This document shows, in pieces, positions 53,511-63,296 of a DNA stretch of 64,000 bases. A program made the translations under genes and the position numbers. The stretch's first letter is position 1. Each line of letters starts with the position of its first letter. Source of the DNA: Fusobacteria bacterium ZRK30 (GTDB lineage Bacteria; Fusobacteriota; Fusobacteriia; Fusobacteriales; Fusobacteriaceae); the NCBI GenBank assembly GCA_024628785.1, contig CP102404.1:310001-374000 (forward strand), in the 5' to 3' direction. Under the pieces are notes generated by a model. It was given only the letters and a program-made list of their open reading frames with translations, was not told where the DNA came from and did no database searches.

Positions 53511-53558
53511 GATACTCTCCCCCAATAATTTAATTAATTCTTATTTTAAAATTATAAC

Positions 53559-53585
53559 TTAAAACGTTTTAAATAGCAAACGTTT
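53559..53585. promoter_or_regulatory. LacI-type operators near the regulator gene
   Basis: The palindrome TTAAAACGTTTTAA (53559-53572) and a second half-conserved AAACGTTT (53578-53585) carry the CG-centred core typical of LacI-family operators. They are positioned for autoregulation of the lacI-type gene. Confidence 0.75.
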
Positions 53586-53722
53586 CCAAAGTTTTTGTTA
53601 AAAAAATAACTTTAAATATTTTTTTAGATTATAATAATAAATTTTAGTCAATAAAATATTAGTTTTATCGAGTTTAGTGTCTGTTATTAATGTATTTTGT
53701 CCAAAAATCAGTAAAATTAAAT

Positions 53723-53751
53723 TTGACAAATTAAAAAAAAAGAAGTATTTA
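53723..53751 (+). promoter_or_regulatory. Promoter of the iol operon
   Basis: TTGACA (53723-53728), a 17-nt spacer and TATTTA (53746-53751). The operator at 53766-53781 sits just after the predicted start. Confidence 0.65.
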
Positions 53752-53765
53752 ATATTATAAAATAA

Positions 53766-53781
53766 TTTAAAACGTTTTAAA
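53766..53781. promoter_or_regulatory. LacI-type operator of the iol operon
   Basis: TTTAAAACGTTTTAAA, a perfect 16-bp palindrome sharing its core with 53559-53572, lies between the iol promoter and the first gene. Occupancy would block initiation or elongation. Confidence 0.8.
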
Positions 53782-53810
53782 TTTTGAAAAAACTTTTAGG
53801 AGGATGAATA

Positions 53811-54833
53811 ATGAAAAAAATTAAGTTTGGAATGGTAGGTCTTGGAAGACTTGGAATTCAACATGCTGAAAACATTGCTTTTAAAATTCCTGAAGCAGAA
53901 TTAACTGCTATTTGTGCAATTGAAGAGGAAAGAGTGGAAGAAGTTAAAACAAAATGGGGTATTCCATATGGATATACTGATTTTGATGAGATGATTAAAA
54001 ACAATGAATTAGATGCTGTGTTTCTATGTTCACCATCACATCTGCACTGTGACCAGATTGAAAAAGCATTAGAGGCAGGGCTGCATGTTTTTTCTGAAAA
54101 GCCTCTGGGGACGACATTGGAAGAGTGTAAAAGAGCAGAAAAAGCCATTGAAAACCATCCAGATAAAATATTTATGCTGGGATTCATGAGACGTTATGAT
54201 CCTTCATATGTATATGCTAAAAAGATGATAGACCAGGGGAAAATAGGGAAACCATTTTTATTTAGAGGGTACAGCCAAGATCCAGAATCTGCAATAGCTG
54301 GAGCAATTGCCTATGCAGGCCATTCAGGAGGACAATTCATTGATATGGCAGTACACGATATAGATCTTTCCAGATGGCTTTTGAATTCTGAACCCATCCA
54401 AACATGGGGAATAGGTGGCTGTTATAAACATGATGAATTTGGAAAACATAAAGACGGGGATAATGTATCTGCACTTTTAAAATTTAAAAATGATGCAATG
54501 GCATTTATTTTTGCTGGAAGAACGGCTCCTCATGGATATAATGTTGAAACTGAAATTATTGGAACGGAAGGAATATTAAGGATTGCCAATGTACCTCAGA
54601 AAAATTTAGTGGAAGTTTTGGACCCTAGTGGTGTAAGAAAAGAATGTTCTCAGGATTTTTTGGAAAGGTTTGAAGTTGCATATGTAGATGAATTAAAAGA
54701 ATTTGTAGACTGTATTATAAATAAAAGAAAACCAGAGGTAACTGTATATGACGGGACAAGAACTACAATTGTAGCCTATGCCTGCAAGGAGTCATTTGAG
54801 ACAGGGAAACTTATTGATATTCAAGAAAATTAA
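53811..54833 (+). CDS. iolG: Inositol 2-dehydrogenase-like Gfo/Idh/MocA oxidoreductase
   Basis: 340 residues. The NAD-binding Rossmann motif is GMVGLGRLGIQHAENIA; SEKPLG is the conserved Lys/Pro motif; the catalytic His is in GGQFIDMAVHDIDLSRWLL. It oxidises myo-inositol (or a stereoisomer such as scyllo-inositol) to the inosose. It is the first gene of the operon, with a second paralogue at 62277; the two may divide inositol isomers. AGGAGG start. Confidence 0.88.
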   Translation: MKKIKFGMVGLGRLGIQHAENIAFKIPEAELTAICAIEEERVEEVKTKWGIPYGYTDFDEMIKNNELDAVFLCSPSHLHCDQIEKALEAGLHVFSEKPLGTTLEECKRAEKAIENHPDKIFMLGFMRRYDPSYVYAKKMIDQGKIGKPFLFRGYSQDPESAIAGAIAYAGHSGGQFIDMAVHDIDLSRWLLNSEPIQTWGIGGCYKHDEFGKHKDGDNVSALLKFKNDAMAFIFAGRTAPHGYNVETEIIGTEGILRIANVPQKNLVEVLDPSGVRKECSQDFLERFEVAYVDELKEFVDCIINKRKPEVTVYDGTRTTIVAYACKESFETGKLIDIQEN

Positions 54834-54899
54834 TAGTATAGATGTTGGATAGAAATTTTGTTATTGTAACTTCATAATTTTAACTTAGGAGGAAAATTA

Positions 54900-55868
54900 A
54901 TGAAAAAATTATTAATGATAATAGGGTTAGTTTTGACGATGGGATTATTCCAGGGGTGCGGAGAATCATCCAAAGAGGAAGCTAAGAACACAGACAATGA
55001 AAAACCAACAGTTGCTTACGTTATCAATAATTTAAATGACACATTCCAGACCTTTATATTAGATGCTGCAGAAGCCTATGCAAAAGAAAATGATGTTAAT
55101 TTTATTATAGAAAATGCAAAAGAAGATGTTATTAAACAACAGGATTTAGTAAATTCACTTATAGAAAGAGACGTAGACGCTATAATCGTGGTTCCTACCG
55201 ACACAAGTGCTATGGGACCTATTACCGATGCTGCCATGGATGCCAAAATTCCACTGTGTTATGTAAATAGAAATCCATATGCAGGAAAAGAAGATAAAAT
55301 GCCTGAAAATGTTTATTATGTGGGGGCCAATGAAATTACAGGTGGACAAATGCAGATGGATTTTATAGGAAAAGAGATAAACGGTAAGGGAAATATTGCA
55401 ATTCTTATGGGGATTTTAGGAAATGAAGGTGCCCTAAAAAGAACTCTTGGTGTAAAAGAAGTAATAAAAGAAAAATATCCTAATGTTAAAGTTCTTGCAG
55501 AAGAAACTGGGTTATGGCAAAGAGATAAAGGGTTAGCAATTGCTGAAAACTGGATTACAACATATGGAGATGATCTTTCTGCAATTATTTCAAATAATGA
55601 TGAAATGGCATTGGGTGCAATTCAAGCTTTAAAAAATAATGGTTTACTTGAATATGTTGAGGTTATTGGATTAGATGCTACACCTGATGCTCTTAATTCC
55701 GTAGAAAAAGGAGAACTTAGTGCTACGGTATTTCAAGATGCTAAAGGTCAGGGAGCAACAGCAGCCAAAAATGTTATTGATGTTATCAAAGGAAAAACAG
55801 TTGAAAATAAAATAACTTATATTCCATTTAAACTTATTACAAAAGAAAATTTAAATGATTTTAAGTAA
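54900..55868 (+). CDS. Sugar/inositol ABC transporter binding lipoprotein
   Basis: 322 residues. The lipoprotein signal MKKLLMIIGLVLTMGLFQGC has its acylated Cys at 20. It is followed by a periplasmic-binding-protein 1/4 fold (PTVAYVINNLNDTFQTFILDAAEAYAKEN, AIIVVPTDTSAMGPITDAAMDAKIPLCYVNR). In the operon it is the high-affinity receptor, probably for inositol. A hairpin terminator after the gene would make it more abundant than the rest of the transporter. Confidence 0.88.
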   Translation: MKKLLMIIGLVLTMGLFQGCGESSKEEAKNTDNEKPTVAYVINNLNDTFQTFILDAAEAYAKENDVNFIIENAKEDVIKQQDLVNSLIERDVDAIIVVPTDTSAMGPITDAAMDAKIPLCYVNRNPYAGKEDKMPENVYYVGANEITGGQMQMDFIGKEINGKGNIAILMGILGNEGALKRTLGVKEVIKEKYPNVKVLAEETGLWQRDKGLAIAENWITTYGDDLSAIISNNDEMALGAIQALKNNGLLEYVEVIGLDATPDALNSVEKGELSATVFQDAKGQGATAAKNVIDVIKGKTVENKITYIPFKLITKENLNDFK

Positions 55869-55885
55869 AAAATATTATTTGAAAG

Positions 55886-55923
55886 AATGTTAACTTAAAA
55901 CAATATTTTAAGTTAACATTCTT
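55886..55923 (+). terminator. Internal terminator between the binding protein and ATPase genes
   Basis: AGAATGTTAACTTAAAA and TTTTAAGTTAACATTCT pair perfectly over 17 bp and end in TTTG. It should terminate part of the transcript and favour binding-protein production. Confidence 0.75.
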
Positions 55924-55953
55924 TGAATTTTAAATAGGATAAGGAGTGATGTA

Positions 55954-57507
55954 GTGGAGGTTAATGAATATATTTTAGAGATGGATAAGATAGTTAAGAA
56001 ATTTCCAGGTGTAATGGCATTGAAAGGGGTTAATTTAAAAGTTAAAGCTGGAGAAATTCATGCTCTGATGGGAGAAAATGGTGCCGGAAAATCAACTATT
56101 ATGAAGTGCATAATAGGGATACACAGACAGACATCGGGAGAGATTATTTTTAACGGTAAAAAAATGAAAAAATATGATACAGAAACGGCATTAAAATTAG
56201 GAATTTCAATGATACATCAGGAATTAAGTCCAATATTATACAGGTCTGTTATGGAAAATATATGGCTTGGCAGGGAACCCAAGAATAAACTGGGATTAAT
56301 AGATCATAAAGCTATGTATAAAAAGACTGTAGAAGTATTGAAGATGATAAATCTAGACATAAATCCTAAAACTTTGATGAAAGACTTAAGTATTGCAAAA
56401 ATACAAATGATAGAAATAGCAAAAGCAATCTCATATGATGCCAAGTTAATTATAATGGATGAACCTACTTCGGCACTTACAGACAGAGAAATAGACCAGT
56501 TATTTAAAATAATATTTAAATTAAAATCTGAGGGAAGAAGCATAATATATACCTCCCATAAATTAGATGAGATATTTAAAATAGCGGATACAATTACTGT
56601 TTTTCGTGACGGGGATTATATAGGTAGTAAACCTAGCAAAGATATGTCCATGGATGAAATGATCAAGATGATGGTAGGCCGTGATGTAGATGACTTATTT
56701 CCTAAAACACCCAGTGAAATATCCGGAGTAAAATTAGAAGTGAAAAGTTTAAGTGACGGAAATCATTTTAAAAATATTTCTTTTAACTTAAAAAAAGGAG
56801 AAATCTTAGGTTTTGCCGGGTTGATCGGTGCCGGTAGAACAGAAGTCATGGAAGCTCTGTTTGGTGTTCGTTCTATTATTAATGGAGAGGTTTTAATTGA
56901 CAATGAAAAAATAAAAATTGATTCCTCATCTGCAGCCGTTAAGAATAAAATGGCCTTATTGACAGAGGACAGGAGGGAAACGGGTATCTTCCCGATGTTG
57001 TCGATAAAAGACAATATGACTATAGTCAATATAGATAAATATATAAACCCCAACAAGTTAATAAACTATAAAAAAATGAAAGAAGATGGGGAAAAATATA
57101 TATCTGCATTGGGAATAAAAACACCAAGTTTAAATCATAAAATTGGAAATTTAAGCGGAGGAAACCAGCAAAAGGTATTGATAGCAAGATGGCTTTTAAC
57201 AGATCCGGATATACTTATTTTGGATGAACCTACAAGGGGAATAGATGTAGGGGCAAAATCTGAAATTCACAGATTAATATCAAAATTAGCCTGTGAAGGG
57301 AAAAGTGTAATAATGATTTCTTCGGAACTGCCTGAAATTTTGGGGATGGCTGACCGTGTGGTAGTGATGCATGAGGGGAAAATTACAGGTATTCTTGATA
57401 ATGATGGCGAATTGACCCAGGAAGAACTCATGGAATATGCAACCAATAAAAAAAATGATTATAGAAATATAACAAATAAAGAAAAACTAAAATTGACATT
57501 AATATAA
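55954..57507 (+). CDS. Sugar ABC transporter ATP-binding protein (RbsA/MglA type)
   Basis: 517 residues, two ABC domains. The first has Walker A GENGAGKST, Q-loop ISMIHQEL and Walker B LIIMDEPTSALTDREID, with the signature degraded to LSIAKIQMIEIAKA. The second has GLIGAGRTEVMEALFG, signature LSGGNQQKVLIARWL and LILDEPTRGIDVGAK. This asymmetry is normal for the family. GTG start after AAGGAGTGATGTA. It powers the permease encoded next. Confidence 0.92.
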   Translation: MEVNEYILEMDKIVKKFPGVMALKGVNLKVKAGEIHALMGENGAGKSTIMKCIIGIHRQTSGEIIFNGKKMKKYDTETALKLGISMIHQELSPILYRSVMENIWLGREPKNKLGLIDHKAMYKKTVEVLKMINLDINPKTLMKDLSIAKIQMIEIAKAISYDAKLIIMDEPTSALTDREIDQLFKIIFKLKSEGRSIIYTSHKLDEIFKIADTITVFRDGDYIGSKPSKDMSMDEMIKMMVGRDVDDLFPKTPSEISGVKLEVKSLSDGNHFKNISFNLKKGEILGFAGLIGAGRTEVMEALFGVRSIINGEVLIDNEKIKIDSSSAAVKNKMALLTEDRRETGIFPMLSIKDNMTIVNIDKYINPNKLINYKKMKEDGEKYISALGIKTPSLNHKIGNLSGGNQQKVLIARWLLTDPDILILDEPTRGIDVGAKSEIHRLISKLACEGKSVIMISSELPEILGMADRVVVMHEGKITGILDNDGELTQEELMEYATNKKNDYRNITNKEKLKLTLI

Positions 57508-57523
57508 TTAAGGAGGCTAAAAG

Positions 57524-58546
57524 ATGGCAGTAGAAACTGTTATAAAAAATGAAAAAAAATCTTTACTGAATGAAAATACAAATGAATTACTAAAAAAATA
57601 CGGAATAGTTTTGATTCTTATGGGGATGATATTAGTTTTATCTATTTTAAGACCTAATTTTCTGTCCGTTAGAAATATATTTAATTTAATAACCCAGTCT
57701 TCTATCTACGGGATATTGGCATTGGGAATGCTTCTTGTAATTGTTTCTAAGGGAATAGACCTTTCTGTAGGATCGGTTCTTGCATTTGCTGGAGTTGTAG
57801 CAGGTAGTTTAGGACAGACGATGGATGCCTTTGACAGGATGTTTCCGGGATTACCGGAACTGCCGATAATAGTGCCGATAATAGTAGCCTTATTATTGGG
57901 AGCCTTATGCGGAGCCATAAATGGCGGTTTGATAGCTTATACTGGGGTGCCGGCTTTTATCGCGACATTGGGAATGTATACTGCAGCAAGGGGAGCAGCA
58001 CTTATGTATACAAGCGGAAAACCCATAAGCAGTATCAATGACTCGATAACATTTTTTGGATCCAGGATATTCAATGTTATTCCTGTTCCGGTTATTATCT
58101 ATGGAATTATGATAATTATTACATTTATTATTATGAATTATTCAAAATTTGGAAAAAGTGTTTATGCAATTGGCGGGAATATAAATGCAGCCAAAATATC
58201 AGGAATAAAGGTTAAGAGAAATACAGTAATTATCTATGCATATGCCGGATTAATGGCCGGCCTGTGTGCAATAATCTTTATGGGAAGAACAGGAGGAAGT
58301 ATTCAGCCGGCAGCAGCAACTGGAATCGAACTTACAGCAATAGCAGCAGCAACAATAGGAGGAACCAGCCATTCCGGAGGGATAGGAACTGTATGGGGTG
58401 TTGTAATAGGAGCATTAATATTAGGGGTGATGGCAAATGGATTTACTCTTTTAGGAATTAATGCATTTATACAGCAAATTGTAGAGGGGTTTATTATAGT
58501 TGCAGCAGTTGTATTTGATATGAGAAAGAATAAAATTAAATCTTAA
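57524..58546 (+). CDS. Sugar/inositol ABC transporter permease (RbsC type)
   Basis: 340 residues, about 8-10 TM segments (IVLILMGMILVLSILRPNFLS; LALGMLLVIVSKGIDLSVGSVLAFAGVVAG; TAIAAATIGGTSHSGGIGTVWGVVIGALILGVMANGFTLLG). BPD_transp_2 family. It starts 16 bp after the ATPase gene. It completes the importer with the binding protein and ATPase. Confidence 0.92.
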   Translation: MAVETVIKNEKKSLLNENTNELLKKYGIVLILMGMILVLSILRPNFLSVRNIFNLITQSSIYGILALGMLLVIVSKGIDLSVGSVLAFAGVVAGSLGQTMDAFDRMFPGLPELPIIVPIIVALLLGALCGAINGGLIAYTGVPAFIATLGMYTAARGAALMYTSGKPISSINDSITFFGSRIFNVIPVPVIIYGIMIIITFIIMNYSKFGKSVYAIGGNINAAKISGIKVKRNTVIIYAYAGLMAGLCAIIFMGRTGGSIQPAAATGIELTAIAAATIGGTSHSGGIGTVWGVVIGALILGVMANGFTLLGINAFIQQIVEGFIIVAAVVFDMRKNKIKS

Positions 58547-58587
58547 ATTAAAAGAAAAATTATAAAATTAAAAAGGAGAAACTAATT

Positions 58588-59382
58588 ATGCTTGAGCATC
58601 AAAGTAATAATGAACTTAAATATGGATATAATTCGATATCAAAAGATGACGGGAAAAATAGATCAATGCTTATGGATTTTGGTATATATAAGATGAAAGC
58701 TGGAGAAAAAGTAGAACTTTACGATCGTGATAAGGAGATGGCTATAATTTTATTTGAAGGAAAAATTAAGTTTTTATGGGAAGGAAAAGACCTTGTTGCT
58801 GAAAGGGAAAATGTTTTTGATTGTGGACCTTATACACTGCATGTTTCAAATGATAAGAAGGTAATTATAGAATTTATGAAAGATGGGGAAATAGGGGTTC
58901 AAAAAACCATAAATCATAATTTATTTGATTCTAAATTATATACACCGGAAGACTGCAAAGATAATATTTTTGGGGACGGGGTAATGGATGGAACTGCAAG
59001 GAGACTTGTAAGAGATATTTTTAAATATGAAAATGCTCCTTATTCAAATATGGTTTTAGGAGAAGTAATAACATATCCTGGAAAATGGTCAAGTTACCCT
59101 CCTCATAGTCATGCCCAGCCGGAGATTTACTTTTATAAATTTACAAAGCCTCAGGGTTTTGGAGGAGCTTTTGTAGGAGAAAATGTATATAAGATACAAA
59201 ATAACTCGGCTTTAATGATAAATGGTGGTTTTACACATCCTCAAACATCAGCCCCGGGATATGGGATGTATTATTGTTGGATGATCAGACATTTAGATGG
59301 GAATCCTTGGACAAAGCGAGTTGATGACGATGCACATACGTGGCTGCATGATAAGGAGAATAAAATTTGGCCTGAAAAATAA
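58588..59382 (+). CDS. iolB: 5-deoxy-glucuronate isomerase
   Basis: 264 residues, bicupin. HSHAQPEIYFYKF carries the metal-binding His and Glu residues in the C-terminal cupin, and TSAPGYGMYYCWMIRHLDGNPW is typical of IolB. It converts 5-deoxy-glucuronate to 5-dehydro-2-deoxygluconate, the fourth step of inositol breakdown. AGGAGA start. Confidence 0.92.
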   Translation: MLEHQSNNELKYGYNSISKDDGKNRSMLMDFGIYKMKAGEKVELYDRDKEMAIILFEGKIKFLWEGKDLVAERENVFDCGPYTLHVSNDKKVIIEFMKDGEIGVQKTINHNLFDSKLYTPEDCKDNIFGDGVMDGTARRLVRDIFKYENAPYSNMVLGEVITYPGKWSSYPPHSHAQPEIYFYKFTKPQGFGGAFVGENVYKIQNNSALMINGGFTHPQTSAPGYGMYYCWMIRHLDGNPWTKRVDDDAHTWLHDKENKIWPEK

Positions 59383-59424
59383 AATATTAGGTTAAAATAT
59401 CAAATCTAAATAGGAAGGGTAAAT

Positions 59425-61347
59425 ATGAATACAATTAAATTAACAACAGCTCAAGCTCTTGTTAAATTTTTAGATAATCAATATGTTGAATTTGATGGGA
59501 AAGAGAGTAAATTTATAGAAGGAATTTTTACAATCTTCGGCCATGGTAATGTTCTTGGACTAGGACAGGCCTTAGAAGAAAAAAATCACAGTTTAAAAGT
59601 TTATCAGGGAAGGAATGAGCAGGGAATGGCTCATGCAGCAACTGCCTTTGCAAAACAAAAAAAGAGAAAAAAAATAATGGTCTGCACTAGTTCTGTAGGA
59701 CCGGGAGCTGCAAATATGGTGACAGCTGCAGCAACTGCATCTGCAAACAGGATACCATTACTTTTGCTGCCTGGAGATGTATTTGCAACTAGACAGCCAG
59801 ATCCGGTATTACAGCAAATTGAACAATTCCATGATTTAACGATATCAACAAATGATGCTTTTAAACCCGTGTCTAAATACTGGGACAGAGTCAGCAGACC
59901 GGAACAGCTTATGACAGCTCTATTAAATGCCATGAGAGTGTTAACGGACCCTGTCAATACAGGAGCCGTGACAATAGCACTGCCTCAAGATGTACAGGGA
60001 GAAAATTATGAGTATCCACTGGAGTTTTTTAAAAAAAGAATTCACAGGATGGAAAGAACTCTTCCTACAGATTCAATGATAAAGGAGGCTGTTGAAGCTA
60101 TTACCTCAGCTAAAAAACCTATGTTAATCTGTGGAGGAGGAGTTAAATATTCCGAGGCAGAAGAAACTTTTAGAGAGTTCAGTGAGATGTTTAATATTCC
60201 ATTTGGTGAAACTCAAGCTGGAAAAGGAGCTGTTTCCTCATGTCATAATCTGAATCTGGGAGGGATGGGAACAACTGGGAATTTGGCAGCTAACAGGATA
60301 GCCAGAGATGCAGATCTTGTAATAGGTGTCGGGACCAGATACACTGATTTTACAACTGCCTCTAAATGGATCTTCCAAAATCCACATGTAAAGTTTTTAA
60401 ATATTAATATTGCAAATTTTGATTCACATAAATTAGATGGGATTAAAATTACTGCTGATGCAGAGAAAACGTTAAAAAAGCTGGGTAAAGGGTTAAAAGA
60501 CAGCTATAGATCAGAATATAAAAATGAAGTTAGAGATGTCAAAGAACTTTGGGAAAAAGAGTGGAATAGATTAGTGGATATAACTTATGGTGAAAACTTT
60601 ATTCCGGAAGTAAGAGGTTTAGATCATGTATTGGAAGAATTTAAAAAAAATACTGATTCATCTTTAACCCAGACTAATGTTTTAGGAATATTAAATAAAA
60701 ATTTAGAGAACTCTATAATTGTAGGAGCTGCCGGAAGTTTACCTGGGGACCTACAGAGAATTTGGAAAAGCAGAGGTGAAAATGACTATCATGTAGAATA
60801 CGGGTATTCTTGTATGGGGTATGAAATTAGTGGAGCTCTGGGAGTTAAAATAGCTGAACCGACTAAAGAGGTATATGCCCTGGTTGGAGATGGATCATAT
60901 CAGATGCTGCACTCGGAATTGGTTACTTCTATTCAAGAAAGACAAAAGATAAACATAATCTTAATGGATAATATGGCATTTGGTTGTATAAATAATCTTC
61001 AAATGGGAAATGGGATGGGAAGTTTTGGAACTGAATTTAGGTATAGAAATGCAGAAACAGGAAACTTAGACGGGGAACTGATCCCTATTGATTTTGCTAT
61101 GAATGCAAGATCTTATGGATGCAAGACATATAATGTTAAAAATGAGAAGGAGTTAATAGAGGCACTGGAAGACAGTAAAAAGCAGAGAGTATCGACATTA
61201 ATAGATGTAAAAGTACTACCTAAAACTATGACAGATGGATATGACTCATGGTGGCATGTGGGAAATGCTTCGGTATCTGATAATGAAAAAATAAATAAGG
61301 CATATGAAGCATCAAAGCAGGAAAAGAAAAAAATAAAAAAATATTAA
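59425..61347 (+). CDS. iolD: 3D-(3,5/4)-trihydroxycyclohexane-1,2-dione hydrolase
   Basis: 640 residues, ThDP-dependent ring-opening hydrolase. The acetolactate-synthase-like fold has [19 protein letters not shown] (catalytic Glu) and the ThDP motif [19 protein letters not shown]; the C-terminus ends in lysines. It produces 5-deoxy-glucuronate, the IolB substrate. AGGAAGGG start. The size is normal for IolD and distinguishes it from the biosynthetic ilvB at 1554. Confidence 0.93.
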   Translation: MNTIKLTTAQALVKFLDNQYVEFDGKESKFIEGIFTIFGHGNVLGLGQALEEKNHSLKVYQGRNEQGMAHAATAFAKQKKRKKIMVCTSSVGPGAANMVTAAATASANRIPLLLLPGDVFATRQPDPVLQQIEQFHDLTISTNDAFKPVSKYWDRVSRPEQLMTALLNAMRVLTDPVNTGAVTIALPQDVQGENYEYPLEFFKKRIHRMERTLPTDSMIKEAVEAITSAKKPMLICGGGVKYSEAEETFREFSEMFNIPFGETQAGKGAVSSCHNLNLGGMGTTGNLAANRIARDADLVIGVGTRYTDFTTASKWIFQNPHVKFLNINIANFDSHKLDGIKITADAEKTLKKLGKGLKDSYRSEYKNEVRDVKELWEKEWNRLVDITYGENFIPEVRGLDHVLEEFKKNTDSSLTQTNVLGILNKNLENSIIVGAAGSLPGDLQRIWKSRGENDYHVEYGYSCMGYEISGALGVKIAEPTKEVYALVGDGSYQMLHSELVTSIQERQKINIILMDNMAFGCINNLQMGNGMGSFGTEFRYRNAETGNLDGELIPIDFAMNARSYGCKTYNVKNEKELIEALEDSKKQRVSTLIDVKVLPKTMTDGYDSWWHVGNASVSDNEKINKAYEASKQEKKKIKKY

Positions 61348-61359
61348 TGGAGGAGTAAA

Positions 61360-62256
61360 ATGGATTCTAAAAAAGTAAAATTAGGAATTGCACCAATCGC
61401 TTGGACAAATGATGACCTACCTGAACTAGGGAGTGAAAATACTTTCGAGCAGTGTGTATCTGAAATGGCATTAGCTGGATTTACTGGAAGTGAGGTAGGA
61501 AATAAATATCCTAAAGATACTGATCTTTTAAAAGAAAAGTTAAATATTAGAGGAATTCAAATTTGTAATGCATGGTTTAGTACCTTCTTTGCTGTAGGAA
61601 AAGAAGGGGAAACTATTGCCGAATTTATTAAACATAGAGATTTTTTACATACTATGGGTGCTAAAGTTATAGGGTGTTCCGAGCAGTCACACAGTATTCA
61701 GGGACTGGATAAATCGATATTCAATGAAAAGCCTGTTTTTACAGGTGAAGAATGGGGCAGAGTGGCTGTTGGATACAATAAATTAGCTAAATTAGCTGAA
61801 GAAAAAGGGATGAAAGTGTCGCTGCATCACCATATGGGGACAGGCATTCAGACTCCGGAAGAAGTGGATAAATTCATGGAAACAACAAACAGTAATGTTT
61901 ATTTATTATTTGATTCAGGCCATATGTACTATTCTGAAGGAACTCAATCTTCAGTTGAAAACGTTTTAAATAAATATATAGATAGAATTGCTCATGTTCA
62001 TTTGAAAGATGTGAGAGAAAATATATTAGGAGAAGTTAAAGAAAACAACCTTTCTTTTTTAACAGGGGTAAAAAAAGGGGCATTTACTATTCCCGGGGAT
62101 GGAATAATTAATTTTGATCCTATATTCAAAACATTAAAAGATGCTGATTATACCGGTTGGATGGTAGTAGAAGCAGAACAGGATCCTGCACTTGCTAACC
62201 CATTTGAATATGCTGTAAGAGCTAGAAAATTTATTGCTGAAAAAACAGGTCTTTAA
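61360..62256 (+). CDS. iolE: Inosose dehydratase
   Basis: 298 residues of the xylose-isomerase-like TIM barrel. [15 protein letters not shown] is at the N-terminus; metal-site residues lie in [42 protein letters not shown] and [18 protein letters not shown]. It dehydrates scyllo-inosose to the dione used by IolD. It starts 12 bp after iolD, following GGAGGAG. Confidence 0.93.
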   Translation: MDSKKVKLGIAPIAWTNDDLPELGSENTFEQCVSEMALAGFTGSEVGNKYPKDTDLLKEKLNIRGIQICNAWFSTFFAVGKEGETIAEFIKHRDFLHTMGAKVIGCSEQSHSIQGLDKSIFNEKPVFTGEEWGRVAVGYNKLAKLAEEKGMKVSLHHHMGTGIQTPEEVDKFMETTNSNVYLLFDSGHMYYSEGTQSSVENVLNKYIDRIAHVHLKDVRENILGEVKENNLSFLTGVKKGAFTIPGDGIINFDPIFKTLKDADYTGWMVVEAEQDPALANPFEYAVRARKFIAEKTGL

Positions 62257-62276
62257 TAAAGGGAGGAATCAAAAAA

Positions 62277-63287
62277 ATGTTAAAATTAGGAATTATAGGA
62301 GCCGGAAGAATCGGGCAGGTACATGCAACAAGTATCACCAACAATGTAAAAAATGCCACTGTTCATATGATTGCAGATCCATTTATGAATGAAGATAAAA
62401 TAAAATGGATCAATGAACTTGGAATAGAAAATATAACTACTGATTATAAAGAAATATTGGAAAATAAAGATATCGATGCTGTTTTAATCTGTTCTTCAAC
62501 AGATACTCATTCATCTATATCAATAGAGGCAGCAAGAGCTAACAAACATATCTTCTGTGAAAAACCAATAGACCATGATTTAAGAAAGATCCAGATGGTT
62601 TTAGATGAAGTGGAAAAATCCGGGGTAAAATATCAGGTTGGGTTTAATAGAAGGTTTGATAATAATTTCAAGGCTATAAAAGATGCTGTTACAGAAGGAA
62701 AAATTGGGACACCTCATATCATAAAGGTAACTTCCAGAGATCCTGAAGCTCCAGGAATTGACTATGTTAAGGTATCTGGTGGAATGTTTTTGGATATGAC
62801 TATCCATGACTTTGATATGGTCAGATATTTGTCTAGAAGTGAAGTAGAAGAAGTCTATGCTGTTGGAGGAGTACTTGTAAATCCTGAGATTGGAGAAGCC
62901 GGTGATATAGATACAGCCATTATAACATTAAAATTAAAAAATGGAGCTCTAGGTGTAATTGATAACTCCAGAGAGGCAGCTTATGGATATGACCAGAGAG
63001 CAGAGGTGTTCGGATCACTTGGTTCGGTATCTATCTCAAATGACAGTGGATCAAAGGCAGTTATCTCTACAAAAGATGGTATTATATCGGAAAAACCACT
63101 TTATTTCTTCCTGGAGAGATATATGCAATCATTTGGTGAAGAAGTAAATCAATTTGTAGAGGCAATAGTTAACGATAAAGATGTACCTGTTAATGCGAAC
63201 GACGGATTACAACCTGTATTAATTGGGTTAGCGGCAAAAAAATCTTTAGAAGAAAAGAGACCTGTGAAGATCTCTGAAATACTTTAG
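62277..63287 (+). CDS. iolG: Inositol 2-dehydrogenase
   Basis: 336 residues. Rossmann GIIGAGRIGQVHATSI; FCEKPIDHD; catalytic region GGMFLDMTIHDFDMVRYLSR with Asp/His. It is closer to classical IolG than the paralogue at 53811 in its motifs, and is placed directly after iolE. It oxidises myo-inositol to 2-keto-myo-inositol with NAD. GGGAGGA start. Confidence 0.93.
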   Translation: MLKLGIIGAGRIGQVHATSITNNVKNATVHMIADPFMNEDKIKWINELGIENITTDYKEILENKDIDAVLICSSTDTHSSISIEAARANKHIFCEKPIDHDLRKIQMVLDEVEKSGVKYQVGFNRRFDNNFKAIKDAVTEGKIGTPHIIKVTSRDPEAPGIDYVKVSGGMFLDMTIHDFDMVRYLSRSEVEEVYAVGGVLVNPEIGEAGDIDTAIITLKLKNGALGVIDNSREAAYGYDQRAEVFGSLGSVSISNDSGSKAVISTKDGIISEKPLYFFLERYMQSFGEEVNQFVEAIVNDKDVPVNANDGLQPVLIGLAAKKSLEEKRPVKISEIL

Positions 63288-63296
63288 GAGGAAAAG

